NCBI GenBank assembly: GCA_012838235.1
Contig: DUPQ01000032.1
Location: 1-64,000, forward strand
Length of the DNA stretch: 64,000 bases
Direction of reading: 5' to 3'
Source: Clostridiaceae bacterium
GTDB lineage: Bacteria > Bacillota > Clostridia > DUPQ01
In this document: in pieces, positions 39,460 to 49,973 of the stretch
How the letters are laid out: the number at the start of each line of letters is the position of its first letter
Position numbering within the stretch: the first letter of the stretch is position 1
Program-made: the position numbers and the translations under genes
Notes under the pieces: generated by a model
Seen by the model: the letters and a program-made list of their open reading frames with translations, nothing else
Database searches by the model: none
Told to the model about the DNA's origin: nothing

Positions 39460-41811
39460 TTATTTCCCCCCTATTGCGTTTAAAATATCAGTTGCATCAA
39501 TTATCTTATTGTCACCGCAAAAACATTTCCACTTCTCGGTAGTAATTTTTTCGAAAGTATCTTTGTAATCCGAAGAAAAATACATAACTTTAGATTTTTC
39601 CCACAATAATGTTGCCCTATATTTTTTTGAATCCCCTGCAATAATAAATGAGCACTCATAAACCGGTTTTTCCTTTGAATCACATATATCTGCAATATTA
39701 ATCAATTTATCAAGCAAAGACCGTTCTGTCAGATTATCTGTCCATTCTTTAACTGATTTCCATATATCAGCATAACTGACATCACTCATATCGGTACCCT
39801 TTTCCGGAATAATCACTTGAAGATTTGTTTTTCTGTTCGCTGAAGAATCCTCTGTATGTGTAACAAAACTTTCCCATCGCCTGTTACCATGCAATTGTTC
39901 ATAAAAAAATCCGAGACGGTAGTTATTAATCACTCCTGCAACAGTTCCTCTGTCAAGAAAGATGTTGAATTCTTCGCAACTTGTTTCAGGAATAAGTGCA
40001 CATGAATAGCATGCTGCTAAATTAAGCGAATCTCTTCCTTGTCCCAAACTTAAACTGCAAACCGGATCATTTGAACACACTTCGCTTGATTTAATTGCCT
40101 TTTTAAAAATGTTCGGAAATGTATCCGGATACCCTTGGCGAACAAGTCCTCCCAATGTTCCTTCTGAATCTCCGCTTGCGGTATAGATAAGTATACCCGC
40201 CATCTCTTTTCCTTCACTTCCCTCACTGCAATAAATTCTTTCTTTCAATGAGGCAATACTATAGCCGCATTCGAAACTCAACTGTTTAATCAAAAGATGT
40301 GAAATAGTATGCAAAAGAACATACTTACTTGTCACTGTACGCGGGTTACCAGAGCTGATAAATGATTTGCTGTAATTCTCGTTCAGTCTGTCTATTCGTA
40401 ATTGTAAATCACGGTTTTCGCTACGCCAATTATTGATTGCTTCTTGATTGAATTCAATAAAAATGCCTTCACCGCGTACTTCATATGCAGGATACCAGTT
40501 TGTTGTCGGTTCTTTTATCGGTACATCATTCACCTGTTTCCCAACAGGTTCTGTTCTGTCAACAGGTCTGATTCTTGAAAACCCTGTCAAAGCTTGTACT
40601 TCACGAACCTTATGAATCAGTGAAATACGCTTAATATATGGCAAATTGTATGCAACGATATCAGTTGATTCTCTTTGAAAATCGCCATATATGTCTTTAC
40701 CTAACGATATTTCTCCGCTCAAAGCGTCATATTCTTCCGCACGATACTTTACACTCAATGTACTGTATTCTTCTTCTGAAGGTTGGCGCCATTTTCTTTC
40801 AAGTACTTGTTTTATTTTTTCAGGCGATACATTGATTTCCAGGCTCATCTGGTTTGAGTAATGGTCAATTTGGTTAACAATAATGGCATCTTTACTCTCC
40901 TGTGCGGTGTAGGGATTACGCATAAATGCAGAAATAACGTTCTTGCACTCAGAAAATGCAGAGCTCTCCTCTATTTTTCTAGTTAACATACTTGAATACG
41001 GTGGAATCACTAATGAACTTACGATGACGGGAAAGTATACTGAGGAACTGCCTCGTTGCAAGACCTTCGGGTAGAGCGAGCAACTTTCCTTTTGATTTTT
41101 CCAAGGATGCCTTCCCGAGCAAGTGAAATTGTAGTAATTGTTGTGTTTTTTATCAAGTTCTTCAAATATTTCCCTGTCAAAAGCTTCTTTTAATGTCGTT
41201 TTCGCGCCGCAAGTTTCACATGTTATAACTAACCCCTCCAGACCTTCCGTTGAAGAAGCTCCAGTTTTGAAAGTAAGTGACGGGCGATTACAAATAATTT
41301 TAGCCCCGCCTGAATTTTTACAATGAACCCATTTAACCCATGGAAAATCATCAATATGTCCATGCTCACATACAGTCACTATACGAGCTACTACCAAGTC
41401 TTGATTGCATATCGGACAACACATATGCTTAACCATATACGGATCTGATTCTATTGCTCGTTTTCGACCCTTTCTTTTGTACTCATCAATCCAGTGTTTT
41501 ATAGGCTGAAACTTTCTGCATTTCGGACAAAAATACCACTCGGGAAAGCGAGCATACGATATGCCTTCTTTACATAATTCATTATTCTTACCTGCCGGTA
41601 TCCCAAAAAAATCTACACGGAGGGCTTTTTCAAGTCTCTCATCATGTATTTCTATAATTTGTTCACGCCAGTATTCGGGAGCAGCGGTCATTAAGGTCTG
41701 ATCCTTAAAATCAACCATAGCACCGACCCCATATTGCAATACAGCCTGTGAGGCTCTGACAGAATGTGTAATATGATTTAACCGTATTCTTTCAGCATTT
41801 TCGAGTTCCAT
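39460..41811 (-). CDS. drmB: DISARM protein DrmB (DUF1998-like, Zn-binding Cys motifs)
   Basis: 'NHITHSVRASQAVLQYGVGAMVDF', 'CPKCRKFQPIKHW...CCPICNQDLV..RIVTVCEHGHIDDFPWVKWVHC', 'LLHTISHLLIKQLSFECGYSIASLKERIYC', 'CSLSLGQGRDSLNLAACYSCALIPETSCEEFN'. Confidence 0.88.
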   Translation of the reverse strand: MELENAERIRLNHITHSVRASQAVLQYGVGAMVDFKDQTLMTAAPEYWREQIIEIHDERLEKALRVDFFGIPAGKNNELCKEGISYARFPEWYFCPKCRKFQPIKHWIDEYKRKGRKRAIESDPYMVKHMCCPICNQDLVVARIVTVCEHGHIDDFPWVKWVHCKNSGGAKIICNRPSLTFKTGASSTEGLEGLVITCETCGAKTTLKEAFDREIFEELDKKHNNYYNFTCSGRHPWKNQKESCSLYPKVLQRGSSSVYFPVIVSSLVIPPYSSMLTRKIEESSAFSECKNVISAFMRNPYTAQESKDAIIVNQIDHYSNQMSLEINVSPEKIKQVLERKWRQPSEEEYSTLSVKYRAEEYDALSGEISLGKDIYGDFQRESTDIVAYNLPYIKRISLIHKVREVQALTGFSRIRPVDRTEPVGKQVNDVPIKEPTTNWYPAYEVRGEGIFIEFNQEAINNWRSENRDLQLRIDRLNENYSKSFISSGNPRTVTSKYVLLHTISHLLIKQLSFECGYSIASLKERIYCSEGSEGKEMAGILIYTASGDSEGTLGGLVRQGYPDTFPNIFKKAIKSSEVCSNDPVCSLSLGQGRDSLNLAACYSCALIPETSCEEFNIFLDRGTVAGVINNYRLGFFYEQLHGNRRWESFVTHTEDSSANRKTNLQVIIPEKGTDMSDVSYADIWKSVKEWTDNLTERSLLDKLINIADICDSKEKPVYECSFIIAGDSKKYRATLLWEKSKVMYFSSDYKDTFEKITTEKWKCFCGDNKIIDATDILNAIGGK

Positions 41812-41812
41812 T

Positions 41813-44800
41813 TTATTTTTCCTCCCAAATCAGAATATTACCTTTGACCAAACTGTCGACATTACGCATAGATGTCATTGTATCAAAAGCTGCATCATAA
41901 TATCCCGAATTATAAACTTTCATCAAACGGGCTTCTCCGTCTTTAGGACTTTTTATCATATACTTTTCGCCGTATGTGAAACAATCTTTTCCATAACTTT
42001 CAGCCATTCGTTCCCATTCGTCTACAATTCTATCTATCTCTTCAGAAATAAGCACACTGTCACTTGTCATCCCCGAATTCATGCGTGTGATGATTGAAGC
42101 ATCACGATTTATAATGTAGTCACGAATTTTTTCAATTGAATCAGTGTATTTTTCTTTTGAAAAATTTGCAGCACCATTTTCAGGCAAAAGATCTGTATTT
42201 GTGTGCCTGAGCAACGCAATAACTACAGCATGCAATGCTCTTTCTCTTGCAGGATTAGAAAACGGTGTAGCACCTGTAGGTTCAACATATTTGTAAAAGG
42301 ATTCATGATAGGGTTTGAATTGTTCGTAATGTGATCGGTCTCTACTTTTTGAGCCATCGTACAATATAAAAGCTATACCGGGATTTGAGCGACCTATACG
42401 GCTTGATGCTTGAATATATTCACTTGTCAACTTGGGTTGACCGACCAACAACATCACATTCAAGCGTGCTACATCAATACCTACCGAAATCATATTTGTT
42501 GCCAATAGCACATTTGATGCATATCGTTTGTTTTCGATATTTTCCTTAGAATATTCCAGTTTTTCAAGTTTATCAAGAGTTTCATTCAATTCAGTTGTTG
42601 AAACGCGACTTGTTAATTCGTCTGCACCAGCTATCATTCGAGCATCTTTTGCCGTACCGAGACGATACGCAGTTCGCTTAATAAAGTCTTTTACGTCATC
42701 ATCAACCAATGTTGAGCATTTCCCGAGATCTTTAAGACTGTTGAAATACACTGTTAAAGTCCAGAATTTATCCTTAATACTGTCAGGCAAATCCATCACA
42801 TTAATTTTTTGCAGTAATGCTGCAATAGAACGAACCTGCATCATTGCCTTTGTTTTACCGGATGGCATCAAACCGATATATAGCCTTCCATACTGGTTTA
42901 TATCATAGTTAATATTTAATTCCCTCGCAAAAAAAGAATCTTCCGCATCAAGCCCGGGTTGCGGGAACTGAGCGACCTCACGATTGTATAGTGCAGAGCA
43001 TTGTTCTGCTGCTCTTCTGATTGTCGCCGTAGAAGCAACTATTTTTGCTTTTATGCCCTTAGAACTGCACAAAGCATCAATTGCTGTCTCATAGAGCCCG
43101 ACCATCGTGCCAAGGGGACCGGAAATCAAGTGCAATTCATCCTGAATAATTAATTCCGGCGAACGATTACTGTTGTTTAATCCGAAAAATGAGCCGATTT
43201 CTTTTTTCCATGGCAACATAGCAAATTTGTCAACTGTACCAAACAGCAATGTAGGTGGTGATTTGTACAATTCCTCGTCAATTATTTGTATCGGCAATTT
43301 GCCAACTTGATTAAAGAAACAACTTTCTTGAGGACAAAACAACTCAAAATAGTTACCATTTCTCATCCTATAACCGAATTGTCCGTCAAGGCGCTGGTTA
43401 ATTCTGTTTTTATCTTTAACTAATTTTGTTCCACACCAAGGACATTTAAGAACTTGAAACTTATTATACTTGTCCTTGTTTTCACGAATATTGTCGGCTG
43501 TGGATTTAATTAACTTTTCTAAACAATCTTTTGCTTCTTTGTTCTTATTAGGTGTATGTTCGCCCCCAATCCACAATCCGATTGTTATATCATCCTCTCC
43601 AAGCGGATATGACTTATAACGAGGGTTTCTTCTCAAAGAGTCTCTTCGTATGTACTCGCACGCACAAATCAAGGTCGATGCTCTCGTAAACTGTTGTGCA
43701 GCCAACAGTCGTAAAGTATATCTCATAATAACAGAAGTACCTGCATAACTGTCGGGATGTGCAAGCCTTCTGTAAAATATGGTAAAAGCTGTTAAACCAA
43801 GATATGCTTCTGTCTTACCACCACCGGTAGGAAACCAAATTAAGTCAACAATATCCCGTTCTGCAGATGCATCTTCCGATACCGAATTTATACTCATTAA
43901 AAGAAATGCCAACTGGAAGGGGCGCCAAAAATATTTATCTGCAGTAATATCTTTATTATCTCCGTAATCAAGCTTGTTTAACATATCCGATATCTCTGGA
44001 TCATCAGGATAGCGATCAATATCCGAGGTTACTTCTTGTAGTTTCAGATGAATTCTTTGCATCAACATTGCTCTATTGGCCAATGCAAATGCATTCCATT
44101 TCATTTCGGAGGACTCCAGTGCTTTTATTCCTTTTTTAATTCGATTATATGAGATTCGGCACTTGGTTATATTGGTTTCTGCAATCTTATTATATCTTCC
44201 GTTATATTCAGCATCTATAACTGAAAGCTTTTCAGTCAGTTCATCAATCCATTTTTTGTATGCGTCAGCAAATATATTCAGAAGTTCTATTTTCTCTTCC
44301 TTTGGAGAGTCACAAAAGTCTGATAAGTAACGCATTGACAGTGTTTTTTTCTCTACTGCATATTTTGGCGGTAATTCAAAATCCATTTGCGGAACTTCTA
44401 ACATAGGGAAAAAATCGCTAAATAATTCTCCATTACCATTTCCGTCAACATTCCAGTTAATTGATGTGCCAAGCCCTGTTCCGTAAACTTTTTTGTTACG
44501 ATACTGAAGTTCCAAAGATTGCTCTTCGGAATCAAGAGCAGAAAACTCAGCCACACCGGAATAATCCCTAAAAGTAAAACTATTATCATATGAACTTACT
44601 CTTATTTCAGGCTGAAAGACACAACGCAATCCGTTAGATTTACCCTCCAAGTCATTAACAAGCATTATAGTAATCGAGTATAAGTCATCACTGATTCTTT
44701 TTCGAAGGGCAGTTAATTTTGCTTTTGTCCCATCCAATTCTTTGTTTTTATCAATGTAATCCGAATTCCCAAATTTCAGTTTAACTTCCAGCGAATGCGG

Positions 44801-45502
44801 TACACGTACAAACCCTCTTTGTCCTTGATCGGCAAGTTTGTACATTAAATCGTAAATGTTAGATTCGTCAAACTTCAGAAGGTTCTGCTTTTTCAGATTA
44901 TGAATTTCTCTTCTGCTGATTTTACTGTCTTTGAATTTAAGGCACCTTTCGGATACATCATAAACTAAATAGTTACTTAGTGGTTCAGGTACGGTATATG
45001 TCTCAGGATTTTGAGGAGAGAACGGAATTCTGCAATCATTTAATTCTGCACGAATATATGTAGCAAATGTAATTTTGCATTTGATTTCGCTCGAATCACC
45101 TAATGCAAAAAAAGTTATTCCCATTGAAGAAGGCATATTCTGTGCAGCTAAACCGATTTCTTCGTCAAGATTTTCCTCGTCCGCGGGATTCACGGAGTCA
45201 CCTTTATAACTTGTTGCTTCATTCGTTATCTCGCTATTAAGGTCTTCTTCAAAAACTTCTTCATTTTCTTCAGAGACAGATTCTTCTACTCTAACACTGT
45301 CGTCATTATCTGCATTAATCATATTATTACGCGGGAAAAGAATTCCTATTGAATAACGAATATCCGGCGAACTGGTAATCAACTCATGTTCTTCGTCGGG
45401 TATCGATATTTCCGAACCCGGACCCAACATTTCCTGTTTAATAAGTTTAACATACTCGTTTCTTGCTTCTATTAACAGCTTTATTTCATCCGCATTTGCC
45501 AT
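41813..45502 (-). CDS. drmA: DISARM helicase DrmA
   Basis: 'LIWFPTGGGKTEAYLGLTAFTIFYRRL' Walker A, 'LIIQDELHLISGPLGTMVGLYE', 'LLATNMISVGIDVARLNVMLLVGQPKLTSEYIQASSRIGR' helicase C; 1 nt from drmB. Confidence 0.88.
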   Translation of the reverse strand: MANADEIKLLIEARNEYVKLIKQEMLGPGSEISIPDEEHELITSSPDIRYSIGILFPRNNMINADNDDSVRVEESVSEENEEVFEEDLNSEITNEATSYKGDSVNPADEENLDEEIGLAAQNMPSSMGITFFALGDSSEIKCKITFATYIRAELNDCRIPFSPQNPETYTVPEPLSNYLVYDVSERCLKFKDSKISRREIHNLKKQNLLKFDESNIYDLMYKLADQGQRGFVRVPHSLEVKLKFGNSDYIDKNKELDGTKAKLTALRKRISDDLYSITIMLVNDLEGKSNGLRCVFQPEIRVSSYDNSFTFRDYSGVAEFSALDSEEQSLELQYRNKKVYGTGLGTSINWNVDGNGNGELFSDFFPMLEVPQMDFELPPKYAVEKKTLSMRYLSDFCDSPKEEKIELLNIFADAYKKWIDELTEKLSVIDAEYNGRYNKIAETNITKCRISYNRIKKGIKALESSEMKWNAFALANRAMLMQRIHLKLQEVTSDIDRYPDDPEISDMLNKLDYGDNKDITADKYFWRPFQLAFLLMSINSVSEDASAERDIVDLIWFPTGGGKTEAYLGLTAFTIFYRRLAHPDSYAGTSVIMRYTLRLLAAQQFTRASTLICACEYIRRDSLRRNPRYKSYPLGEDDITIGLWIGGEHTPNKNKEAKDCLEKLIKSTADNIRENKDKYNKFQVLKCPWCGTKLVKDKNRINQRLDGQFGYRMRNGNYFELFCPQESCFFNQVGKLPIQIIDEELYKSPPTLLFGTVDKFAMLPWKKEIGSFFGLNNSNRSPELIIQDELHLISGPLGTMVGLYETAIDALCSSKGIKAKIVASTATIRRAAEQCSALYNREVAQFPQPGLDAEDSFFARELNINYDINQYGRLYIGLMPSGKTKAMMQVRSIAALLQKINVMDLPDSIKDKFWTLTVYFNSLKDLGKCSTLVDDDVKDFIKRTAYRLGTAKDARMIAGADELTSRVSTTELNETLDKLEKLEYSKENIENKRYASNVLLATNMISVGIDVARLNVMLLVGQPKLTSEYIQASSRIGRSNPGIAFILYDGSKSRDRSHYEQFKPYHESFYKYVEPTGATPFSNPARERALHAVVIALLRHTNTDLLPENGAANFSKEKYTDSIEKIRDYIINRDASIITRMNSGMTSDSVLISEEIDRIVDEWERMAESYGKDCFTYGEKYMIKSPKDGEARLMKVYNSGYYDAAFDTMTSMRNVDSLVKGNILIWEEK

Positions 45503-45513
45503 ATTCTTCCTCC

Positions 45514-48126
45514 TTATAAGTTAATCGGACGATTTGTCAGATTCATCGGTACAGAACGCTCAACAAATACAATCGATTCTAAGTAAAGAATCTTAGCAAC
45601 AGAATCAATTCTGTCATATATATAAGCCTCTAATGTACCCTCTTTAGGTGTTCTGCCGCTTATTTTTTTGATAATTGCTTCACCTATCCAATCCAAAATT
45701 TGTCGTCTTATTTTTCTAATAGTTTTACATGCATTGAAATAGTTTTGGGCATTATCAAACATTTCTTCATCTCCTACCAATAAAGCAATTTGTTTAATGG
45801 AGTCAACTTCTCTTGGTCCTACTGTATGAGAATCCTCATCCAGCCATCCTCGAATTGTTGCTTCTTGGACATTAACTCCGTTTCTTATCATTCTTTTGGC
45901 AATTTCTCCTGCCGAGAGACCTGTTATTTGCATATACTTCTGTAATATTTGTTTCCACTTCTTTGATTTTGAATAACTTTCAATAATCTCAGAACCGACT
46001 CTTCGTTCGTCAACTAACTTTGTTAAAACAGTATCCACAATATCTCGTGTTTCATCGGTATTATGCGTAAAGATTAAAGAATCTCCTTCTTTCAAATCAG
46101 AAACATTAACTTCATTAACAATACCGTCACTTTCATCAAAAACATATGCTTTGTAAAACTTTGTGAAAAAGATTCTCTCTCCGCTATCAAATATACCGGC
46201 TGCAATCACATCAGCATTAGGAGTATATCCAGATTGATTTTCAAATGCCTCAATTCCACTGAACGCTGCTATTTCATTTAACTTACTGATATAGTCATCA
46301 ATACTTTCCTCTATTTGCGCAACTTCTTCAACATCTTCTACATTATCTGTACAATACGTTTCATCTGTTATAAACTCATCTGACATACCCGCTGATGCAG
46401 TGTTCATAGAATTCAGTTCTGCTTCTTCACGGTGGAATTTCCCCGCTCTATATTTATAGATATTGGATTCAAATGAATAGAGTATTGTTTCAATATGTGG
46501 AGATGATGAACACTTAAATGCATTAAATCGTTTGCCGACAAAATTTCCCATGACAATTACCAAATCATATAGAACAGAATTGTCAAAACTGTTAGCATTT
46601 ATGATAGTCAGAAAGTGTTTATTATCCATAATGTCGTAATATCCGCATTTTGTCATAACAGTTACATAGTACGTCTTCGGTACAATAATTGCTATGCGCT
46701 TATCTTTGTTCTTTTCGAGTAAATCACGAAGATATTCTTCTTTTTCACATTTATCACTGAGATACAGATATGAAATTTCAAGAAGCAATATTACATTTCT
46801 TGCTCTTTCCTGCAATTGTTTGGGTAAAGAAGCTGCAGCGGAATGAAGATCTTTAAGTCTTTGTTTAACAGAGGATATCGTCAGTAATCCTAATGAAACA
46901 CAATTATCTATTTCAGTTATCTTAAAAGCTACAGTCATAAAGAGATTCATCAAGAACCATGCCGTAATAATAAAATTCTCTTTTTCTTCTGTAACATAAT
47001 CCGAGTTTTTGATGTCATAAATAGCTTCCCTGAAAATTTTATACTCTTCCCAATTCATCCATCCTTCAACAGAATGTGAAATTACTTGTCTGTCTAAAAC
47101 TGCTGAAACCTGTTTTTCAAGTTCACGGGTATATTTATTTTTAATTTCACACGGAAGAGTATTAGACAAAAGAAATCCTTTTGAACAGAGAAAAACATTT
47201 GGATTCTCTACCTGTCTGATTAAAGTAATTGCGTTTTCCGAATCAAGATTCATCATAACATAAATATATTGAAGTGATTTTCTGTTCAGGAGTTCAGGCA
47301 ATTCGGAAAGACTCTTTTCCACTGTTTCATTTCCGAAAACAATTACGCCGACATGTCTATTTCCCTCTCTTGATATAATCAATTGTCTTGCAACTGATAT
47401 CTTCCCGCTTACCTTTAGAATCGCTTCGGTTTTTGCCGTATTTCCCCTATAGTGATATTCATCGTTTTCGGAAAAGTAAGATGCAGTTATCAAGTCAAGT
47501 AACCGGATGTTCTTGCCATTAAATGATAATGCCAATTTATCAATCAGAAAGTCAGCCATGCTTCGAGGCATAACTAAAGCAACAGAAGCGTTAATAACTG
47601 CGGGAATATCTTCTGACTTGTAGTTCAAAACATCCTTATAAAAATCTTCTCGAATAGTACCCTTTTTGTGCACTCCGCGACCGTCAAGTTTTTGTGATTT
47701 TCCAAAATAAGGTTGAATTTTCCCCCATAATTTTTTAGGCACATAATCCCTGCTCCCATTTTGAGAAATTAGTATATATTCTTCTTTTTTGCCTCTGTTA
47801 AAAAAGTCTTGTTTTGTATAGCCTTCATAGGCATATCTCTTCCCTTTATAAAGAACCAAATCGCCTTCTTGTAAAGAAGCAATAATATCTTCTGTATCAT
47901 ACTCGTTATAAACCAAACAAGTAGCTGCCGCATAGACAACAGCAACAGCATTATAACAAACCGAACCTGTATGTAAAACAAATCCGGCATTATGTTTTTC
48001 TTTATTGGTTGTTTCTATTAGAAAGTCAGCAAATGTCTGCATCAATAATTCTCTTGAAATAACATTGCCCTCCAAGAGCAAATCGCATCTTTCAATTATT
48101 TTTTTGAGTGCATTTATTGCTTTCAT
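45514..48126 (-). CDS. drmE: DISARM protein DrmE
   Basis: 870 aa between drmA and the C5-MTase; 'SELPELLNRKSLQYIYVMM', 'ILLLEISYLYLSDKCEKEEYLRDLLEKNKDKRIAIIVPK', C-terminal 'YMQITGLSAGEIAKRMIRNGVNVQEATIRGWL..PREVDSIKQIALLVGD' HTH-like region expected for DrmE; assigned by size, position and sequence character. Confidence 0.75.
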   Translation of the reverse strand: MKAINALKKIIERCDLLLEGNVISRELLMQTFADFLIETTNKEKHNAGFVLHTGSVCYNAVAVVYAAATCLVYNEYDTEDIIASLQEGDLVLYKGKRYAYEGYTKQDFFNRGKKEEYILISQNGSRDYVPKKLWGKIQPYFGKSQKLDGRGVHKKGTIREDFYKDVLNYKSEDIPAVINASVALVMPRSMADFLIDKLALSFNGKNIRLLDLITASYFSENDEYHYRGNTAKTEAILKVSGKISVARQLIISREGNRHVGVIVFGNETVEKSLSELPELLNRKSLQYIYVMMNLDSENAITLIRQVENPNVFLCSKGFLLSNTLPCEIKNKYTRELEKQVSAVLDRQVISHSVEGWMNWEEYKIFREAIYDIKNSDYVTEEKENFIITAWFLMNLFMTVAFKITEIDNCVSLGLLTISSVKQRLKDLHSAAASLPKQLQERARNVILLLEISYLYLSDKCEKEEYLRDLLEKNKDKRIAIIVPKTYYVTVMTKCGYYDIMDNKHFLTIINANSFDNSVLYDLVIVMGNFVGKRFNAFKCSSSPHIETILYSFESNIYKYRAGKFHREEAELNSMNTASAGMSDEFITDETYCTDNVEDVEEVAQIEESIDDYISKLNEIAAFSGIEAFENQSGYTPNADVIAAGIFDSGERIFFTKFYKAYVFDESDGIVNEVNVSDLKEGDSLIFTHNTDETRDIVDTVLTKLVDERRVGSEIIESYSKSKKWKQILQKYMQITGLSAGEIAKRMIRNGVNVQEATIRGWLDEDSHTVGPREVDSIKQIALLVGDEEMFDNAQNYFNACKTIRKIRRQILDWIGEAIIKKISGRTPKEGTLEAYIYDRIDSVAKILYLESIVFVERSVPMNLTNRPINL

Positions 48127-48153
48127 TTTGTTCCCTTTCCGTTGAAAAACACA

Positions 48154-49551
48154 TTAAATGAAACAATACCTCTTATTCTCTGTTTTTCTAATACATTCCA
48201 CACTAATCAATTGGTTTAATATCTGTAAGGTCCTTGCTTCTGTACACCCAAGCAACTCCGCCATCTCTTGTTTACTGAAAGAGGTTCTCCCTGCAAAATG
48301 ATGTACCACATCAAAATACTTATACAAAGTCTTTTTATGTAATCGTGATGATAATTTTGCTTCAATTTTTTTGCATAGTCGTAATTCATCACCATACATG
48401 GAATATAAACGTTTTTCAGAATCATCAAAGTTCCCCTCCATTACTGATAAACAATCTTTTATAAATAGTGCCATTTCTTCTATTACGGGAATAGTAACCG
48501 AATTCCCTAACTGTTTGTATTGCTGGGTAATCGATATATTTCTAGGAAAAGAAAATTTTTCGTTTCCTTCTGCGTCTTTGAAGGCATATCCTACAAATCC
48601 CTGTAAGCGTCCCCACTCAGTAGGGGTCATAACACGAATGTATTTATCATTAATGGGTGATTGCTTTCCTTTTACCATTGTGCCAGCATATTTTTTTCCG
48701 TTCTTTTGATCATAAATAAGGTTCCTCTCTTTACCTGAACCTCCAGTAGCCAGCAAAGTGTTTGCAATCGGGTTATTAATCTCCGGAGAGTTTACTATTC
48801 TGTATCCGAATCCGTTTCCTTTACTCTTTTGTCTTATAATATGATTTTCAAGAGTTTGGAGATAGCCGGAAGAAAGAAAAAATCTTGCAGGAACATCTTT
48901 TTCAAGTACTTGCTTTAACTGTGAAAAAATAGCAGGTCGCTCTCTTTTCTTAGGCATGGCATCAGGCAATGATGATACATGCTTTCCGAAATATGCACGA
49001 CTGAATGCAATAATATACACCCGTGGTCTATTTTGGGGTAATCCGAAAAACTTACTGTTGCGAATAAATGATCTGGAATATTTTTCTAAATTATCATACT
49101 CTCCATGCGGAAATCCGACTATTTCATAATCTAATTCTTCATCAAGTGTCTTAATAATTGTCTTAAATGTATTTCCTTTATCATGTATTACAAGGTTTTC
49201 GACATTTTCAAGGAAAACAACTTTAGGAATTGTGTTTTTTATTATTTTTGCTATCTCAAAAAAAACTGTTCCTCTCGTAATATCCTCAAATCCGAGTTTC
49301 TGGCCGACACTGCTAAATGCCTGACATGGAAATCCGGCCATCAAAATATCATATTGTTTTTTTGTTATTTCTTTTTGGAATTCTTCAGATGTCAAATCAT
49401 TTTTCGGATTTTCATTAAATAAGTGCTCATAAGTAATACAGGCAAGTTCATCAATTTCCGCTGATATAATGTTTTCGAAGTCTCCTGCAAGCTCAAACCC
49501 TCGTCGTATTCCCCCGATTCCCGCACACAAATCAATTGTCTTATAAAGCAT
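48154..49551 (-). CDS. drmMII: DNA (cytosine-5-)-methyltransferase, DISARM drmMII-type
   Basis: 'MLYKTIDLCAGIGGIRRGFELAG' motif I, 'MAGFPCQAFSSVGQKLGFED' motif IV, 'VFLENVENL' ENV, 'QYKQLGNSVTIPV' motif X; C-terminal winged-HTH-like extension. Confidence 0.93.
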   Translation of the reverse strand: MLYKTIDLCAGIGGIRRGFELAGDFENIISAEIDELACITYEHLFNENPKNDLTSEEFQKEITKKQYDILMAGFPCQAFSSVGQKLGFEDITRGTVFFEIAKIIKNTIPKVVFLENVENLVIHDKGNTFKTIIKTLDEELDYEIVGFPHGEYDNLEKYSRSFIRNSKFFGLPQNRPRVYIIAFSRAYFGKHVSSLPDAMPKKRERPAIFSQLKQVLEKDVPARFFLSSGYLQTLENHIIRQKSKGNGFGYRIVNSPEINNPIANTLLATGGSGKERNLIYDQKNGKKYAGTMVKGKQSPINDKYIRVMTPTEWGRLQGFVGYAFKDAEGNEKFSFPRNISITQQYKQLGNSVTIPVIEEMALFIKDCLSVMEGNFDDSEKRLYSMYGDELRLCKKIEAKLSSRLHKKTLYKYFDVVHHFAGRTSFSKQEMAELLGCTEARTLQILNQLISVECIRKTENKRYCFI

Positions 49552-49965
49552 TTAGCTTTCCTCCAAGCATTTAACAACAAAATCAGCACAAGCAGAAACA
49601 TTTTCCTTAATATCTTTGCCCCAAAATCTGATTACTCTCCATCCTTCTGACTCTAATCTTTTATTCACTTCAGCATCTCTTTGCATATTTCTCTCAATCT
49701 TCGGTATCCAAAACTCTCTTCTCGATTTAATTTCCTCCTTTTTGTTTTCCCAATCATAACCGTGCCAAAATTCACTGTCGCAAAACACAACTACTTTCTT
49801 ACCGATAAAAGCAAGATCGGGATGTCCGTAAATTGTCTTTACATTTTTTCTATAACGAACTCCACGTGCCCACAATTCCTGCCTCAGTTTCCGTTCGATT
49901 TCTGAATCTTTGTTTTTAACGGCTTGCATATTCTTTCGGCGCTGTTCCGGAGTAAGTCTGTCCAT
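49552..49965 (-). CDS. vsr: very short patch repair (Vsr) endonuclease
   Basis: 'MDRLTPEQRRKNMQAVKNKDSEIERKLRQELWARGVRYRKNVKTIYGHPDLAFIGKKVVVFCDSEFWHGYDW'. Confidence 0.95.
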   Translation of the reverse strand: MDRLTPEQRRKNMQAVKNKDSEIERKLRQELWARGVRYRKNVKTIYGHPDLAFIGKKVVVFCDSEFWHGYDWENKKEEIKSRREFWIPKIERNMQRDAEVNKRLESEGWRVIRFWGKDIKENVSACADFVVKCLEES

Positions 49966-49973
49966 TCTTTTTT

